64,000 nucleotides of DNA, taken from Bacilli bacterium. GTDB lineage: Bacteria > Bacillota_I > Bacilli_A > RFN20 > CAG-826. The stretch is taken from contig DAOKYO010000002.1 in assembly GCA_035326105.1 (NCBI GenBank), positions 248,001 to 312,000 on the forward strand. The letters are read 5' to 3'. The notes under the pieces were generated by a model, which worked only from the letters and a program-made list of their open reading frames with translations, had not been told where the DNA came from and ran no database searches. Of this stretch, positions 37,136-46,548 are shown piece by piece. Each line of letters starts with the position of its first letter. Within the stretch, counting starts at the first letter, position 1. The translations under genes and the position numbers were made by a program.

Positions 37136-37837
37136 ATGGCATACATATCTTTTATTGAAGTCGACAAAATATATCACATGGGTGAAGTCAATATTAAAGC
37201 CCTTGATAAGGCGTCTTTTACAATTGAAAAGGGAGAATTAATTGTTATTCTTGGACCGAGTGGGGCGGGAAAAACCACTTGTCTCAATATTTTGGGAGGC
37301 ATGGACTCGGTTACCGCAGGGAAGGTTATAGTCGATGGCAAAGAAATTTCAAAACTTAATGAGAAGGAACTAATCAATTATCGCCGGAATAATATCGGTT
37401 TTGTTTTTCAGTTTTACAATCTTATTCAAAATTTAACCGCAGTCGAAAATGTCGAACTGGCGGTTCAACTATGCAAAGATTCACTTGATCCCAAACTGGT
37501 TTTGGATAAAGTCGGTCTCGAAGACCGTATTAACAATTTTCCTTCGCAACTTTCGGGCGGCGAGCAGCAACGGGTTGCCATCGCCCGCGCGCTTGCCAAA
37601 AATCCAAAACTTCTGCTCTGCGATGAGCCCACCGGAGCCCTTGACTACAAAACCGGTAAACAAATTCTTCAACTGCTGGAAGACACTTGCCGGAAAGAGA
37701 AAATGACTGTGCTTATTATCACCCATAATGGAGCGGTTGCTCCGATGGCTGACCGCATTATAAAATTCAAAAATGGTGGTGTCGAAAAAATAATCGTTAA
37801 CGAACACCCGGCCCCGATTGAATCAATTGAATGGTAA
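37136..37837 (+). CDS. ABC transporter ATP-binding protein, MacB/LolD type
   Basis: 233 residues. Walker A is GPSGAGKTTCLNILGGMDSV, the Q-loop FVFQFYNLIQNLTAVENVEL is typical of MacB-like ATPases, the signature is LSGGEQQRVAIARAL and Walker B is LLLCDEPTGALD. It powers the FtsX-type permease encoded next, with a seven-base overlap. AAAGGGTG precedes the ATG. The substrate could be a lipoprotein, peptide or antibiotic; context gives no decision. Confidence 0.92.
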   Translation: MAYISFIEVDKIYHMGEVNIKALDKASFTIEKGELIVILGPSGAGKTTCLNILGGMDSVTAGKVIVDGKEISKLNEKELINYRRNNIGFVFQFYNLIQNLTAVENVELAVQLCKDSLDPKLVLDKVGLEDRINNFPSQLSGGEQQRVAIARALAKNPKLLLCDEPTGALDYKTGKQILQLLEDTCRKEKMTVLIITHNGAVAPMADRIIKFKNGGVEKIIVNEHPAPIESIEW

Positions 37838-40293
37838 AGCTTATGGGAAAGAATCGCTTACTCACTTCAACTAAACGCGAAATTTTCTCCTCTTTTCGCC
37901 GTTTCATCTCGCTATTAATCATGAGTTTACTCGGGGTGGGAACCTTTGTCGGATTAAAGGCCACTAGCCCGGATATGCTCACTTCGTTGGATAATTTTTT
38001 TGACCAACACCAGACCTACGATCTTCATCTTCAAGCCACCTACGGGTTTAACGATGAGTCTGTTTTACTATTAAAAGCCCTACCTGAAATCGACAATGTT
38101 GAGGGAAGCAAGTATTATGACGGCCTTTCGCTAATTAATGAAAAGCAATTTGTTATCCGAACTATTTCGCTACCGGAAGAAATTAATAACCTTGATTTGA
38201 TTGCTGGGCGATTGCCGGAAAACGAGAATGAGATTGTTATTGAAAAACGTTATTTAACGGATAATAATTTACTGCTCGGCGACTCCATTACGCTTGATAA
38301 CGAGCAGAGTATTTTAAAAAATAGTGATTTTATAATCGTGGGGGAAGTCATGTCTCCTCTTTATATTGGAACTGCTCTAGGAAGCGGCTCCCGTGGCAAC
38401 ACCAATGTTGGTGCAGGTATCGTCAACTATTACTCATTTATTGCTAAAAACAATTTTAACTATTCTACTTATACTGATCTATATATGACTGTCGATAAAG
38501 CAAAACAAAAAGTTACATCAAGTTCTGCTTATCTTGACTTGATTGCAAAAGCCAAAAATTCGGTTTTGCAAATTTTGGATCAATCGACGGAAAACCACTC
38601 ATCGGCTGTAAATGAATCGACGATTGACAACACGAATACCTTTTCAAATAACATCATAAAAATATATGATCGGGAAGATGATGCCACTTATAGTGACTAC
38701 ATCGGCTCCAGCCGAAGCATCGATAATCTTTCTAAGGTTTTTCCAACTGTTTTCTATATTGTCGCCATTCTTATTAGTTTAATTTCGATGGCACGGATGG
38801 TTGAAGACAATCGCTTAGAAATCGGAACTTTAAAGTCGCTGGGTTTTTCTAACGCCCACATTATGGGAAAATATGTCACATATAGCGGGTTGGCAACTCT
38901 ATTGGGGGGATTAATCGGATCAACTCTCGGTTTTTACATTATCCCCTTACTAATTTGGAATATTTATACAATTATTTTTTCCATTCCTCACTTCGTTTTT
39001 ACCTACCAAATGACCTATGTCGGCATGGGCATAGCCATCGCTTTAGCGTGTATCGTTGGCTCCTCCATTTATTCGGTCGGCAAAACAATCCGGGAAAACC
39101 CATCGCAGTTAATGCGCCCCAAAGCCCCCAAACCAGGAAAGCGTATTTTTTTAGAAAAACTGCCCTTTATTTGGAAGCATTTAAAGTTTTCAAACAAAAT
39201 TACCATACGTAATATCGGCCGCTATAAGAAAAGGGTTGTCGCCACGATAATTGGTATCATGGGATGTACAGCCCTAATGCTATCGGGATTTGGACTTCGC
39301 GATGCCATCATCGATATCGCTAGCACCAACTATGGTCAAATATTTACCTATGATCAGGTCGTTTTGGTTCAAAGTGGCATTAGTGACGAAGAACTCAACC
39401 AAACTTTTTCTGATCCGGCGATTACTGATTTTTTACCTGTCGATATGGTGCCTGCTACTGTTGATGACTATGAAGTTAACGTTTTTGTTCCCAGCACTGA
39501 TTTGGCAACTATGGTAAATCTACGCGATGTTGATACGAAAAATACTATTTTTCTTCAAAATAATGCGGTGGTTATCACCGACAAGTTAGCCGCCCTAGCA
39601 AAGATAAGTGCGGGTAATGAGATATCCATCGTTGACACGAATAATGTTGCCCATACCTTAAAAGTTTCCGCCATTGCCGAAAATTACGTTGGCCATTTGA
39701 TTTATATGAATAAGGCAACTTTTGAAAGCAACTTTACGGCTTTTAGCGCCAATACCATTTACGTAAAAACGCTTCCTTTATCGAGTGAAGCTCAATCCGA
39801 ATTGGCGCTGTCGCTTTTAGCCCATAGTAAAGTGATGACGGTTACTTCTATCAGTTCCTTAATTAAGTCCGTGGAAAACACTTTGCAATCCCTTAATAAT
39901 GTTGTCCTTATTTTGCTCATTCTTTCCGCAATGCTGTCATTTGTTGTCATGTTTAACCTTACAAATATCAATATCAGTGAGAGAAAACGCGAACTGGCTA
40001 CGTTGAAAGTGCTGGGCTTTAACAATCGGGAAGTAGATAACTATATCAATAAAGAACTAATTCTCTTGACCCTAGGGGGAATTGCTCTTGGACTGGTGAT
40101 GGGCTACTTTTTAACTGATCTTATTGTCAATACGGTGGAAATCGAGCGCATCCGTTTCATTCATCACATAAAACCACTTAGTTTTATTTACTCGGGACTG
40201 ATGTCGGTAATCTTTGCCATCATCGTAATTTTTATCGCTCATCACATCTTAAAAAAAATCAATATGATTGAGTCCTTGAAAAGCGTAGAATAG
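37831..40293 (+). CDS. ABC transporter permease with two FtsX domains
   Basis: 820 residues. One N-terminal membrane span (FISLLIMSLLGVGTFVGLKA) is followed by an extracellular domain of about 260 residues. A first FtsX unit follows (VARMVEDNRLEIGTLKSLGF-type loop), then a second extracellular domain, and a final FtsX unit with ISERKRELATLKVLGFNNRE and three spans. This is the long MacB/YtrF-like mechanotransmission permease. It overlaps the ATPase gene by seven bases (ATGGTAA); an alternative ATG lies at 37843. Confidence 0.88.
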   Translation: MVKLMGKNRLLTSTKREIFSSFRRFISLLIMSLLGVGTFVGLKATSPDMLTSLDNFFDQHQTYDLHLQATYGFNDESVLLLKALPEIDNVEGSKYYDGLSLINEKQFVIRTISLPEEINNLDLIAGRLPENENEIVIEKRYLTDNNLLLGDSITLDNEQSILKNSDFIIVGEVMSPLYIGTALGSGSRGNTNVGAGIVNYYSFIAKNNFNYSTYTDLYMTVDKAKQKVTSSSAYLDLIAKAKNSVLQILDQSTENHSSAVNESTIDNTNTFSNNIIKIYDREDDATYSDYIGSSRSIDNLSKVFPTVFYIVAILISLISMARMVEDNRLEIGTLKSLGFSNAHIMGKYVTYSGLATLLGGLIGSTLGFYIIPLLIWNIYTIIFSIPHFVFTYQMTYVGMGIAIALACIVGSSIYSVGKTIRENPSQLMRPKAPKPGKRIFLEKLPFIWKHLKFSNKITIRNIGRYKKRVVATIIGIMGCTALMLSGFGLRDAIIDIASTNYGQIFTYDQVVLVQSGISDEELNQTFSDPAITDFLPVDMVPATVDDYEVNVFVPSTDLATMVNLRDVDTKNTIFLQNNAVVITDKLAALAKISAGNEISIVDTNNVAHTLKVSAIAENYVGHLIYMNKATFESNFTAFSANTIYVKTLPLSSEAQSELALSLLAHSKVMTVTSISSLIKSVENTLQSLNNVVLILLILSAMLSFVVMFNLTNINISERKRELATLKVLGFNNREVDNYINKELILLTLGGIALGLVMGYFLTDLIVNTVEIERIRFIHHIKPLSFIYSGLMSVIFAIIVIFIAHHILKKINMIESLKSVE

Positions 40294-40318
40294 GAATGTG
40301 AAGTCGAGGAATAACTCA

Positions 40319-40912
40319 ATGAAAAAAATTGTTTTGGCTACCGGTAACAAAAACAAAATAAAAGAATACCAAAATCTTTTTTCGAGTTTGGAATATGAGT
40401 TTATTTCCTCTGAAGACATCGGACTCTCCTTAGATGCCGTGATTGAGGATGGACTGGATTTTAAGCAGAATGCGCTTATAAAAGCCCGCGCCATCGCTTC
40501 TCAAGTTGACTATCCGGTTATCGCCGATGATTCCGGTATTACCGTTAATGCGCTTTACGGTTTCCCTGGTATCTTTTCCCATCGCTTTATGGAAAATTAT
40601 TCGTATCGCGAGAAAAACCGGGTCATAATGCATATGCTGGAGGACTGCAGTGATCGCCGCGCCGCATTTCATTGTGCGATAGCGCTTGTTTACGCGGACA
40701 GAGAGTTTGTTTTTGAAGGGGTTGCTAAAGGTGAAATTACCCACCATGAATCTGGCGGTGACGGCTTCGGATATGACCCGATTTTTTTCTCTTACCAACT
40801 GAATAAAACCTTTGCTGAAGCCTCATTAAATGAAAAAAACGCTTTTTCTCATCGAGCAAAAGCATCCAAAAAACTCTTTGAATTTCTCAAAAAAAATAAA
40901 GATATTATCTAA
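40319..40912 (+). CDS. rdgB: XTP/dITP diphosphatase (RdgB/HAM1)
   Basis: House-cleaning enzyme that hydrolyses dITP and XTP to monophosphates. IVLATGNKNKIKEYQNLF at the start, VIADDSGITVNALYGFPGIF in the middle and GDGFGYDPIFF near the end are the family motifs. 197 residues, normal size. The ATG at 40319 follows CGAGGAAT; the open frame begins seven codons earlier without a site. It lies 25 bases after the permease. Confidence 0.93.
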   Translation: MKKIVLATGNKNKIKEYQNLFSSLEYEFISSEDIGLSLDAVIEDGLDFKQNALIKARAIASQVDYPVIADDSGITVNALYGFPGIFSHRFMENYSYREKNRVIMHMLEDCSDRRAAFHCAIALVYADREFVFEGVAKGEITHHESGGDGFGYDPIFFSYQLNKTFAEASLNEKNAFSHRAKASKKLFEFLKKNKDII

Positions 40913-41015
40913 AAGAAGTGCTGTTTCCCGTTAAAAACAGAATTAAATAAACGACAAATAGTATGCCGAAGAAAACAAATATCCAAAACCGAATGTCGTT
41001 TTTAAGATGCTTCAT
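40905..41015 (-). CDS. Possible 36-residue single-span membrane protein
   Basis: The minus strand encodes MKHLKNDIRFWIFVFFGILF then VVYLILFLTGN, one strong membrane segment with a positive N-terminus, ending TAA inside the last codons of rdgB. The ribosome binding site is weak (ACGTGAAA). Charge and hydrophobicity fit a real small membrane protein, but its shortness and the convergent overlap make it uncertain. Confidence 0.35.
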   Translation of the reverse strand: MKHLKNDIRFWIFVFFGILFVVYLILFLTGNSTSFR

Positions 41016-41190
41016 AAATTTCACGTTGTAAATTATATACAAGATTATTAATTATGCAAATATTATATGTTTCGGTATTTTTATATCTATTATTTTTACC
41101 CATGCATATGCGAAGTTTTTCTAATGTAAATTTTAATCAATTACCTAGTTATTTATGCGTAATTAACGTGCCATTGATTAAAATTCATTG

Positions 41191-41233
41191 TATAATGGTA
41201 TCGCATTAAATAACTACATTAGGAGGTAAATTG
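41191..41233 (+). promoter_or_regulatory. eno promoter -10 and ribosome binding site
   Basis: A consensus TATAAT lies at 41191-41196; no good -35 is visible at 17 bases. AGGAGG lies at 41221-41226, eight bases before the eno ATG. Confidence 0.5.
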
Positions 41234-41234
41234 A

Positions 41235-42533
41235 ATGCCAGTTATTGCTAGTGTCTATGCACGCGAAGTTATTGATAGCCGTGGTAATCCAACGGTTGAA
41301 GTTGAAGTTGTCACGGAAAGTGGTGCCTTTGGTCGGGCGATTGTCCCCAGTGGCGCGAGTACCGGTGAACGGGAAGCTCTTGAATTACGAGATGGTGACA
41401 AGGCTCGTTTCTTAGGAAAAGGTGTCCTTAAAGCAGTAAAAAATGTAAATGATGTCATCGCTCCGGAAATTGTCGGCATGCTAGTTGATGATCAGATTGG
41501 TATCGACAAGAAAATGATTGAACTTGATGGTACGGAATATAAATCTAAATTGGGGGCTAATGCAATGCTCGGGGTTTCACTCGCAGTTGCCAGGGCGGCC
41601 GCCGATTATTACGGAATGCCTTTATACCGCTATCTTGGCGGACCGAACTCTAAAAAACTTCCGGTCCCAATGATGAACGTTTTAAATGGTGGTGTTCACG
41701 CCGATAGTTCCGTTGATTTCCAAGAATTTATGATTATGCCCGTCGGTGCTCCTTCATTAAAGGAAGCCGTTCGGTGGGGAGCTGAAACCTTTAATGCTTT
41801 ACGGAAAATTCTTAAAGATCGGGGCGATGTTACTTCGGTTGGCGATGAGGGCGGATTTGCTCCTCGGGGTTTAACTAGTAATGAAGAACCGCTTCAACTT
41901 CTTGTGGAAGCAATTAAAAAAGCTGGATTTGTTCCTGGAAAAGATATCTTTATTGCCATGGATCCAGCTTCAAGTGAATTCTATGACGCCGAAGAAAAGG
42001 TTTATAACTTAAAGCGGTCTGGCCAAGGAAAGAAAACCACTGACGAGATGGTTGATATGTATGCCGACTTTGCCGAAAAGTATCCAATAATTTCTTTGGA
42101 AGATGGACTGGCTGAGAGCGATTGGGAAGGATGGAAGAAGCTTACCGACCGTCTGGGCAAGAAGATTCAACTCGTGGGTGATGATTTGTTCGTTACCAAT
42201 CCGAAAATTATTGCTGAAGGAATTAAAAAAGGCGTTGCCAACTCAGTTTTAATCAAACTAAATCAAATTGGCACGTTAACCGAAACCCTTGATGCAATGG
42301 AAAAAGCCATGCGGGCCGGTTATACATGTGTTGTTTCCCATCGTTCAGGTGAAACTGAAGATACAACGATTGCTGATCTTGCCGTGGCTTTAAATGCCGG
42401 TCAAATTAAAACCGGTTCATTATCAAGAACCGATCGGATTGCTAAATACAATCAATTAATTCGTATCGAAGACGAACTTGATGATGAAGCCATCTATCCA
42501 GGAATGAGTGCTTTCTATAACATTCATAAGTAA
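41235..42533 (+). CDS. eno: Enolase
   Basis: Glycolytic 2-phosphoglycerate dehydratase. The N-terminal REVIDSRGNPTVEVEV, the proton-donor region VGDEGGFAPRGL, metal ligands in FIAMDPASSEFY and ISLEDGLAESDW, and the signature LIKLNQIGTLTETLDAME plus SHRSGETEDTT are all intact. 432 residues, full length. It has its own promoter and a strong terminator, so it is a single-gene unit separate from other glycolytic genes. Confidence 0.98.
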   Translation: MPVIASVYAREVIDSRGNPTVEVEVVTESGAFGRAIVPSGASTGEREALELRDGDKARFLGKGVLKAVKNVNDVIAPEIVGMLVDDQIGIDKKMIELDGTEYKSKLGANAMLGVSLAVARAAADYYGMPLYRYLGGPNSKKLPVPMMNVLNGGVHADSSVDFQEFMIMPVGAPSLKEAVRWGAETFNALRKILKDRGDVTSVGDEGGFAPRGLTSNEEPLQLLVEAIKKAGFVPGKDIFIAMDPASSEFYDAEEKVYNLKRSGQGKKTTDEMVDMYADFAEKYPIISLEDGLAESDWEGWKKLTDRLGKKIQLVGDDLFVTNPKIIAEGIKKGVANSVLIKLNQIGTLTETLDAMEKAMRAGYTCVVSHRSGETEDTTIADLAVALNAGQIKTGSLSRTDRIAKYNQLIRIEDELDDEAIYPGMSAFYNIHK

Positions 42534-42550
42534 TTACAATTATCTATAAA

Positions 42551-42581
42551 AAAAATAGAGGTGTTGAGCCTCTATTTTTTT
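42551..42581. terminator. Terminator shared by eno and mgsA
   Basis: Stem AAATAGAGG / CCTCTATTT with a seven-base loop has an A run on the left and a T run on the right, so it can end both the plus-strand eno and the minus-strand mgsA transcripts. Confidence 0.85.
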
Positions 42582-42587
42582 ATGTCA

Positions 42588-43004
42588 TTACTTATGAGAA
42601 CTGCGATCTTGCGGAATGGTTTTTTGGCAGATTATTTCCTGCCGAGATAAAGCCGTAAGCATAATTTCTGCACTAGCCATATTGGTTGCCAAAGGAATAT
42701 TAATCACATCACAAAGGCGAAGAAGAGCCGAAACATCGGGTTCGTGCGGCTGCGCCGTCAAGGGATCACGTAAAAATAAAACTAAGTCCAATTGAGCATC
42801 GGCAATCATCGAGCCAATTTGCTGATCTCCTCCGAGTGGCCCCGATTTCATACAATGAACCTTTAGTCCAGTTTGCTCCATCACCAATTGACCGGTCGTG
42901 CCCGTGGCATACAATTCATGTTGCGCCAAGGTCGTGCGATATTTCATCGCTAAACCCATCATCGCTATTTTTTTCTTGTCGTGGGCAATTAAGGCAATAC
43001 GCAT
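42588..43004 (-). CDS. mgsA: Methylglyoxal synthase
   Basis: Converts dihydroxyacetone phosphate to methylglyoxal, a bypass of lower glycolysis when phosphate is short. Motifs are IALIAHDKKK, ATGTTGQLV, the phosphate/catalytic loop KSGPLGGDQQIGS with the essential Asp, and DPLTAQPHEPDV with the His. 138 residues. Its position opposite eno puts two enzymes of triose-phosphate fate side by side, though on opposite strands. Confidence 0.95.
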   Translation of the reverse strand: MRIALIAHDKKKIAMMGLAMKYRTTLAQHELYATGTTGQLVMEQTGLKVHCMKSGPLGGDQQIGSMIADAQLDLVLFLRDPLTAQPHEPDVSALLRLCDVINIPLATNMASAEIMLTALSRQEIICQKTIPQDRSSHK

Positions 43005-43016
43005 ATTAATCTCCTT

Positions 43017-43433
43017 TTATATGTTCGGGCGAAAACTTAATCCTTGAAAAAGAATGTCCGTTAGCACCGAAAAATCATTACTTAATGGATATTTTTTTAT
43101 CTCATCCATCGTTAGCCAAATAACTTGCCCCTCATTTGAAGAGTTTAATTCCCCCTCGTACTTATCGGTACGATATAAAAGCGTTAAATCCCGTCGATGA
43201 AGACCAAAAGTTGTCCAAGAGTAGACCCCAACCAACTCGGGATGGGAAATCTTCAATCCCGTTTCTTCGTACACTTCGCGCTTGATTGCATCCTCTAAGT
43301 CCTCTTTTTCTTCAACATGACCACCGGGGAGCGTCAAACCGGGCCAATCTTTTTTCGTTCGCAAAAGAAAGAGGGCTCTTCCGCTGCTATCATCATATAC
43401 CAAGCACATATTTGTGAGAATGATTTCTTCCAT
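43017..43433 (-). CDS. NUDIX hydrolase (MutT-like)
   Basis: 138 residues. The Nudix box GGHVEEKEDLEDAIKREVYE then ETGL fits Gx5Ex7REUxEExGU. The TLPGG start and the VYSWTTFG stretch resemble 8-oxo-dGTP diphosphatase types of Firmicutes. The exact substrate cannot be told from motifs. It ends 12 bases before mgsA and begins next to gtrA; the minus-strand run 45001-42588 is likely one transcript. Confidence 0.85.
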   Translation of the reverse strand: MEEIILTNMCLVYDDSSGRALFLLRTKKDWPGLTLPGGHVEEKEDLEDAIKREVYEETGLKISHPELVGVYSWTTFGLHRRDLTLLYRTDKYEGELNSSNEGQVIWLTMDEIKKYPLSNDFSVLTDILFQGLSFRPNI

Positions 43434-43435
43434 AG

Positions 43436-43870
43436 TTATGACTCCTGTTCATCGGCTAGAAGTGAGTTTTTATCTTGCTGATGACGAAAAACCACATATT
43501 TATCATAGAAGAACTCCGTTATGAAATTTATCGCCATTGTCATCGCCAAGATAACATAATAGTCCCACCCTAGAGTATCCAGTTCATATCCCCACCAGGT
43601 GGATAAGGGAGTGAAAACCGCATAAAATAGAATAACTAAAACCATTGAAAGCGGAACATTGGAGCTGTCTTTGAAGGTAAAACGCCGATTAAAAGTAAAA
43701 TTCCATAAAACGGATAATAGCAGTGAAATAAGATAACATGGCCAATAACTCCAGGGCGTGATAATATCCAGTAGCGCAAAACTCGATGCTTGAATCACTC
43801 CCGCACTAATCGAAAAGAGCAAAAACTTAATAAATTGAATCCAGGATTTTCTGTTACTATTTGTTTGCAT
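43436..43870 (-). CDS. GtrA family membrane protein
   Basis: Four membrane spans of the GtrA type: FLLFSISAGVIQASSFALLD, then CYLISLLLSVLWNFTFNRRF (the conserved NFxxNRxFTF loop), and a last span with INFITEFFYDKYVVF. Such proteins are flippase-like partners in cell-wall or lipopolysaccharide glycosylation. The ATG at 43870 (MQTNSNRKS) is used; an in-frame ATG at 43891 is equally possible because neither has a clear ribosome binding site. The start overlaps the exonuclease gene. Confidence 0.82.
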   Translation of the reverse strand: MQTNSNRKSWIQFIKFLLFSISAGVIQASSFALLDIITPWSYWPCYLISLLLSVLWNFTFNRRFTFKDSSNVPLSMVLVILFYAVFTPLSTWWGYELDTLGWDYYVILAMTMAINFITEFFYDKYVVFRHQQDKNSLLADEQES

Positions 43871-44552
43871 ATAACGGAATTGAATTAGCATTTTGTGGGC
43901 AACTGATCACTTTTTGAAAAGTCGCCATCGGAGTATATTTGGGATTGAATCCAAATAAATTGATATATCGGCTGATATCATTTTTTTCATCGGCCATCGC
44001 CAGTAAAACGGCGAGCGCAGCTTTGGCGTCATCACTTGCCCGATGCGAATTGATAACTTTGTCTTCAAGTTGATAATGGGCAATGGCGTCCTTCAATTTA
44101 TGCGGGTATTCGGCCCGATCCTTATAGATGGTTAGAACATCTAAAAAATCGATTGGTAAACTTTCAAAATCAACTAAAAAACGGGCAAACAGGCTCCGCA
44201 CAAAAGCCATATCAAAAGCGGCATTATAAGCAATGAAGAGAATGTTTTTGTCTTCGGATGGCGTTAAAATAGCGTAAAGTTTCTTGGCCGCCTCGCTCAT
44301 AAAAATGCCTTTTTTTAATAAGTCTTCATCGGTGATCCCCGTCAATTTTACGATTTCCGGGGATAGGGTTTCTTCCGGCGGGAGTTTAATTAGCTCGTTT
44401 AATTCTTGAACAAAAACAAGTTCATTATCAAGGACTTTATATCTGACCACACCTAACTCAATAATCTGGTTTTGTGTAAAATCTAAACCCGTGGTCTCGG
44501 TATCAAGGGTAATTATTTCTTGATAGTCGTTAAAAATATCCTTAAATTTCAT
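43857..44552 (-). CDS. DnaQ-like 3'-5' exonuclease
   Basis: 231 residues of the DEDDh fold: ITLDTETTGLDFTQNQIIEL (Exo I), FIAYNAAFDMAFVRSLF (Exo II) and HRASDDAKAALAVL (Exo III with the catalytic His). It resembles the epsilon proofreading subunit or a stand-alone exonuclease; without a polymerase partner nearby the role is open. ATG 44552 follows GAAGG and overlaps the TGA of the zinc-ribbon gene (TGATG). The last codons overlap gtrA. Confidence 0.85.
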   Translation of the reverse strand: MKFKDIFNDYQEIITLDTETTGLDFTQNQIIELGVVRYKVLDNELVFVQELNELIKLPPEETLSPEIVKLTGITDEDLLKKGIFMSEAAKKLYAILTPSEDKNILFIAYNAAFDMAFVRSLFARFLVDFESLPIDFLDVLTIYKDRAEYPHKLKDAIAHYQLEDKVINSHRASDDAKAALAVLLAMADEKNDISRYINLFGFNPKYTPMATFQKVISCPQNANSIPLYANK

Positions 44553-45001
44553 CAGCGAACCTTCTTTCCGCAAACCGGACAAAAAACATCGTCATCATCT
44601 AATTTATGTCCGCAGTTGTCACAGAATCCATAATTTTTGGGATCAACTTCCTTTCGCTCATTGTTAAGCGAATCAATTCCCTCCATCACCGAACGAGATA
44701 CCGTCTTAATCGCCGGAGAAAAAGCTTCCGCTCCCTCATTGATTACCGGAGCCGAGGCGCTCGCAGAGTAAGCCATCAATGGTCTTTGTAGAAGTAGACC
44801 TCCGATTCCAAACGGAACTAGAAACGAAAATATCGCCCCCAAAAAGATAAGAAAAATGCCGATAAAATCGAAATTTATAACATTGATAATTCCAAAAATG
44901 ACCAATGGAAGACCGACAAGAAAGGAAACAATAAGAATAATAATCAAGCGTTTGCGATATTTTTTATACTGTTCTTCACTGACAAATTTTTTCTGTTCCA
45001 T
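44552..45001 (-). CDS. Membrane protein with C-terminal zinc ribbon
   Basis: 149 residues. Two membrane segments (LIIILIVSFLVGLPLVIFGI and GIFLIFLGAIFSFLVPFGIG) lie in the N-terminal half. A linker follows, then a zinc ribbon FCDNCGHKLDDDDVFCPVCG with two CxxC pairs. Proteins of this layout are common and uncharacterised. It starts the minus-strand operon that runs to mgsA and is coupled to the exonuclease gene. Confidence 0.7.
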   Translation of the reverse strand: MEQKKFVSEEQYKKYRKRLIIILIVSFLVGLPLVIFGIINVINFDFIGIFLIFLGAIFSFLVPFGIGGLLLQRPLMAYSASASAPVINEGAEAFSPAIKTVSRSVMEGIDSLNNERKEVDPKNYGFCDNCGHKLDDDDVFCPVCGKKVR

Positions 45002-45150
45002 AATATCTCCCTATATTTTTATATTCTATCACGAAATAACATTTTTATTTAGACCAATCGTCGGCTTTTATTTCTGCTTTTCGATAGTAAAAAAGTGGCA
45101 TCCCTAAACATCAGGATATATAATAGCAAGTAGATTGGAGATTATTATTT

Positions 45151-46458
45151 ATGATAAATGAAAAAGACCTAAAAAAATTGAATACTAGTTTTCGTCATAA
45201 GCCGGTTTCATTGGCAATGGAGACTGTTCTTTTTAAGACTGCCATTAATGATGCCAGCCGGGTGATGAAAAAACATGCCGATAATCAATTCCGTTTTTCG
45301 ATTGATTTGAAAACCTTACCGGTTACTAACCAAAAGCAAAGTGGAAGATGCTGGATATTTTCCGCTTTAAATTTCTTACGGGAAGAAACCGCTCATATTA
45401 CCAATGTGAGTAATATTGAGTTATCGCAGAATTACATAGCTTTTTATGACAAATTAGAGAAGATCAATTTCTTTCTTGAAACTATTATTGATTTGAAAGA
45501 CCGTGAAGTTGATGACAGATTGCTTCAGTTCATCCTTCAGACCTCAATCCAAGATGGCGGTCAATGGACGATGTTTGCTAATTTAGTTAAAAAATATGGC
45601 GTGGTTCCACAAGATGCCATGCCGGAAACGATTGCCAGTTCGGCAACTTCCATGGTGAATAACCTCATTGATCGGCGGTTGAAAAAATTCGCTGCCGAAG
45701 TAAGAGAACCGAATGCCAATGTCGCCAAACTAAAAGAAAAGGCTCTTGATGAACTATATTCATTATTGGCCAGCACATTTGGCCAACCCCCGGTTAAGTT
45801 TGATTTTGAATATGTGGACAAAGATGGTAAATACCATTTTGAACGCAATCTAAACGCCCATAGTTTCTACGACAAATTTGTCGGCATTAATCTTAACGAT
45901 TACGTCAGTTTAATTAATTCACCCACCGACGATAAGCCCTTTTACCATCGCTTTGTGATTGATTATTTGAATAATGTCATCGAAGGTGATGCGGTTACGC
46001 ATTTAAATTTGCCTTTATCTGAATTTAAGAAGACAATCGTCAGTCAGCTGAAGGATCAAACTCCTGTTTGGTTTGGAAGCGATGTCGCCCTTTACGGCGC
46101 GCGCGACGAAGGAATTTGGGATGATGAACAATACGCCTATCAAGACCTTTTCGGCCTTGATTTGACCGATACCAAAGCCCATCGCCTCGATTATCGGGCG
46201 AGTGCGATGAACCATGCGATGCTTTTAACCGGCGTTAATTTGGTCAACGATTCCCCGACCAAGTGGAAAATTGAAAACTCGTGGGGTGATAAAAGCGGGG
46301 ACAAGGGATATTACCTTGCATCCGGCAGTTGGTTTGATCAATTTGCCTATCAGGCGGTTGTTCATAAGAAATACCTTACCGCCGAAGCTAAATCGGCGCT
46401 TGATACCGATGTAATCCATCTCAAGCCCTGGGATCCGATGGGAACTTTGGCCGATTAG
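45151..46458 (+). CDS. pepC: Aminopeptidase C (bleomycin hydrolase family)
   Basis: Cytoplasmic papain-fold aminopeptidase, 435 residues. The catalytic Cys67 is in QKQSGRCWIFSALNFLREE, the His in SAMNHAMLLTGVNL and the Asn in WKIENSWGDKSGDKGYY. The C-terminal residues near WDPMGTLAD close the hexamer active site in this family. GGAGATT lies before the ATG. A strong terminator follows. Confidence 0.93.
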   Translation: MINEKDLKKLNTSFRHKPVSLAMETVLFKTAINDASRVMKKHADNQFRFSIDLKTLPVTNQKQSGRCWIFSALNFLREETAHITNVSNIELSQNYIAFYDKLEKINFFLETIIDLKDREVDDRLLQFILQTSIQDGGQWTMFANLVKKYGVVPQDAMPETIASSATSMVNNLIDRRLKKFAAEVREPNANVAKLKEKALDELYSLLASTFGQPPVKFDFEYVDKDGKYHFERNLNAHSFYDKFVGINLNDYVSLINSPTDDKPFYHRFVIDYLNNVIEGDAVTHLNLPLSEFKKTIVSQLKDQTPVWFGSDVALYGARDEGIWDDEQYAYQDLFGLDLTDTKAHRLDYRASAMNHAMLLTGVNLVNDSPTKWKIENSWGDKSGDKGYYLASGSWFDQFAYQAVVHKKYLTAEAKSALDTDVIHLKPWDPMGTLAD

Positions 46459-46467
46459 TTACTATTT

Positions 46468-46499
46468 AAAGATGACCTTCTCAACGGTCATCTTTTTTT
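46468..46499 (+). terminator. Terminator after pepC
   Basis: Ten-base-pair stem AAAGATGACC / GGTCATCTTT with an eight-base loop and a T run. Confidence 0.88.
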
Positions 46500-46548
46500 A
46501 AGCACATTATTTGAATTATTCTAACTGATAGGCGACAATATAGTCATC

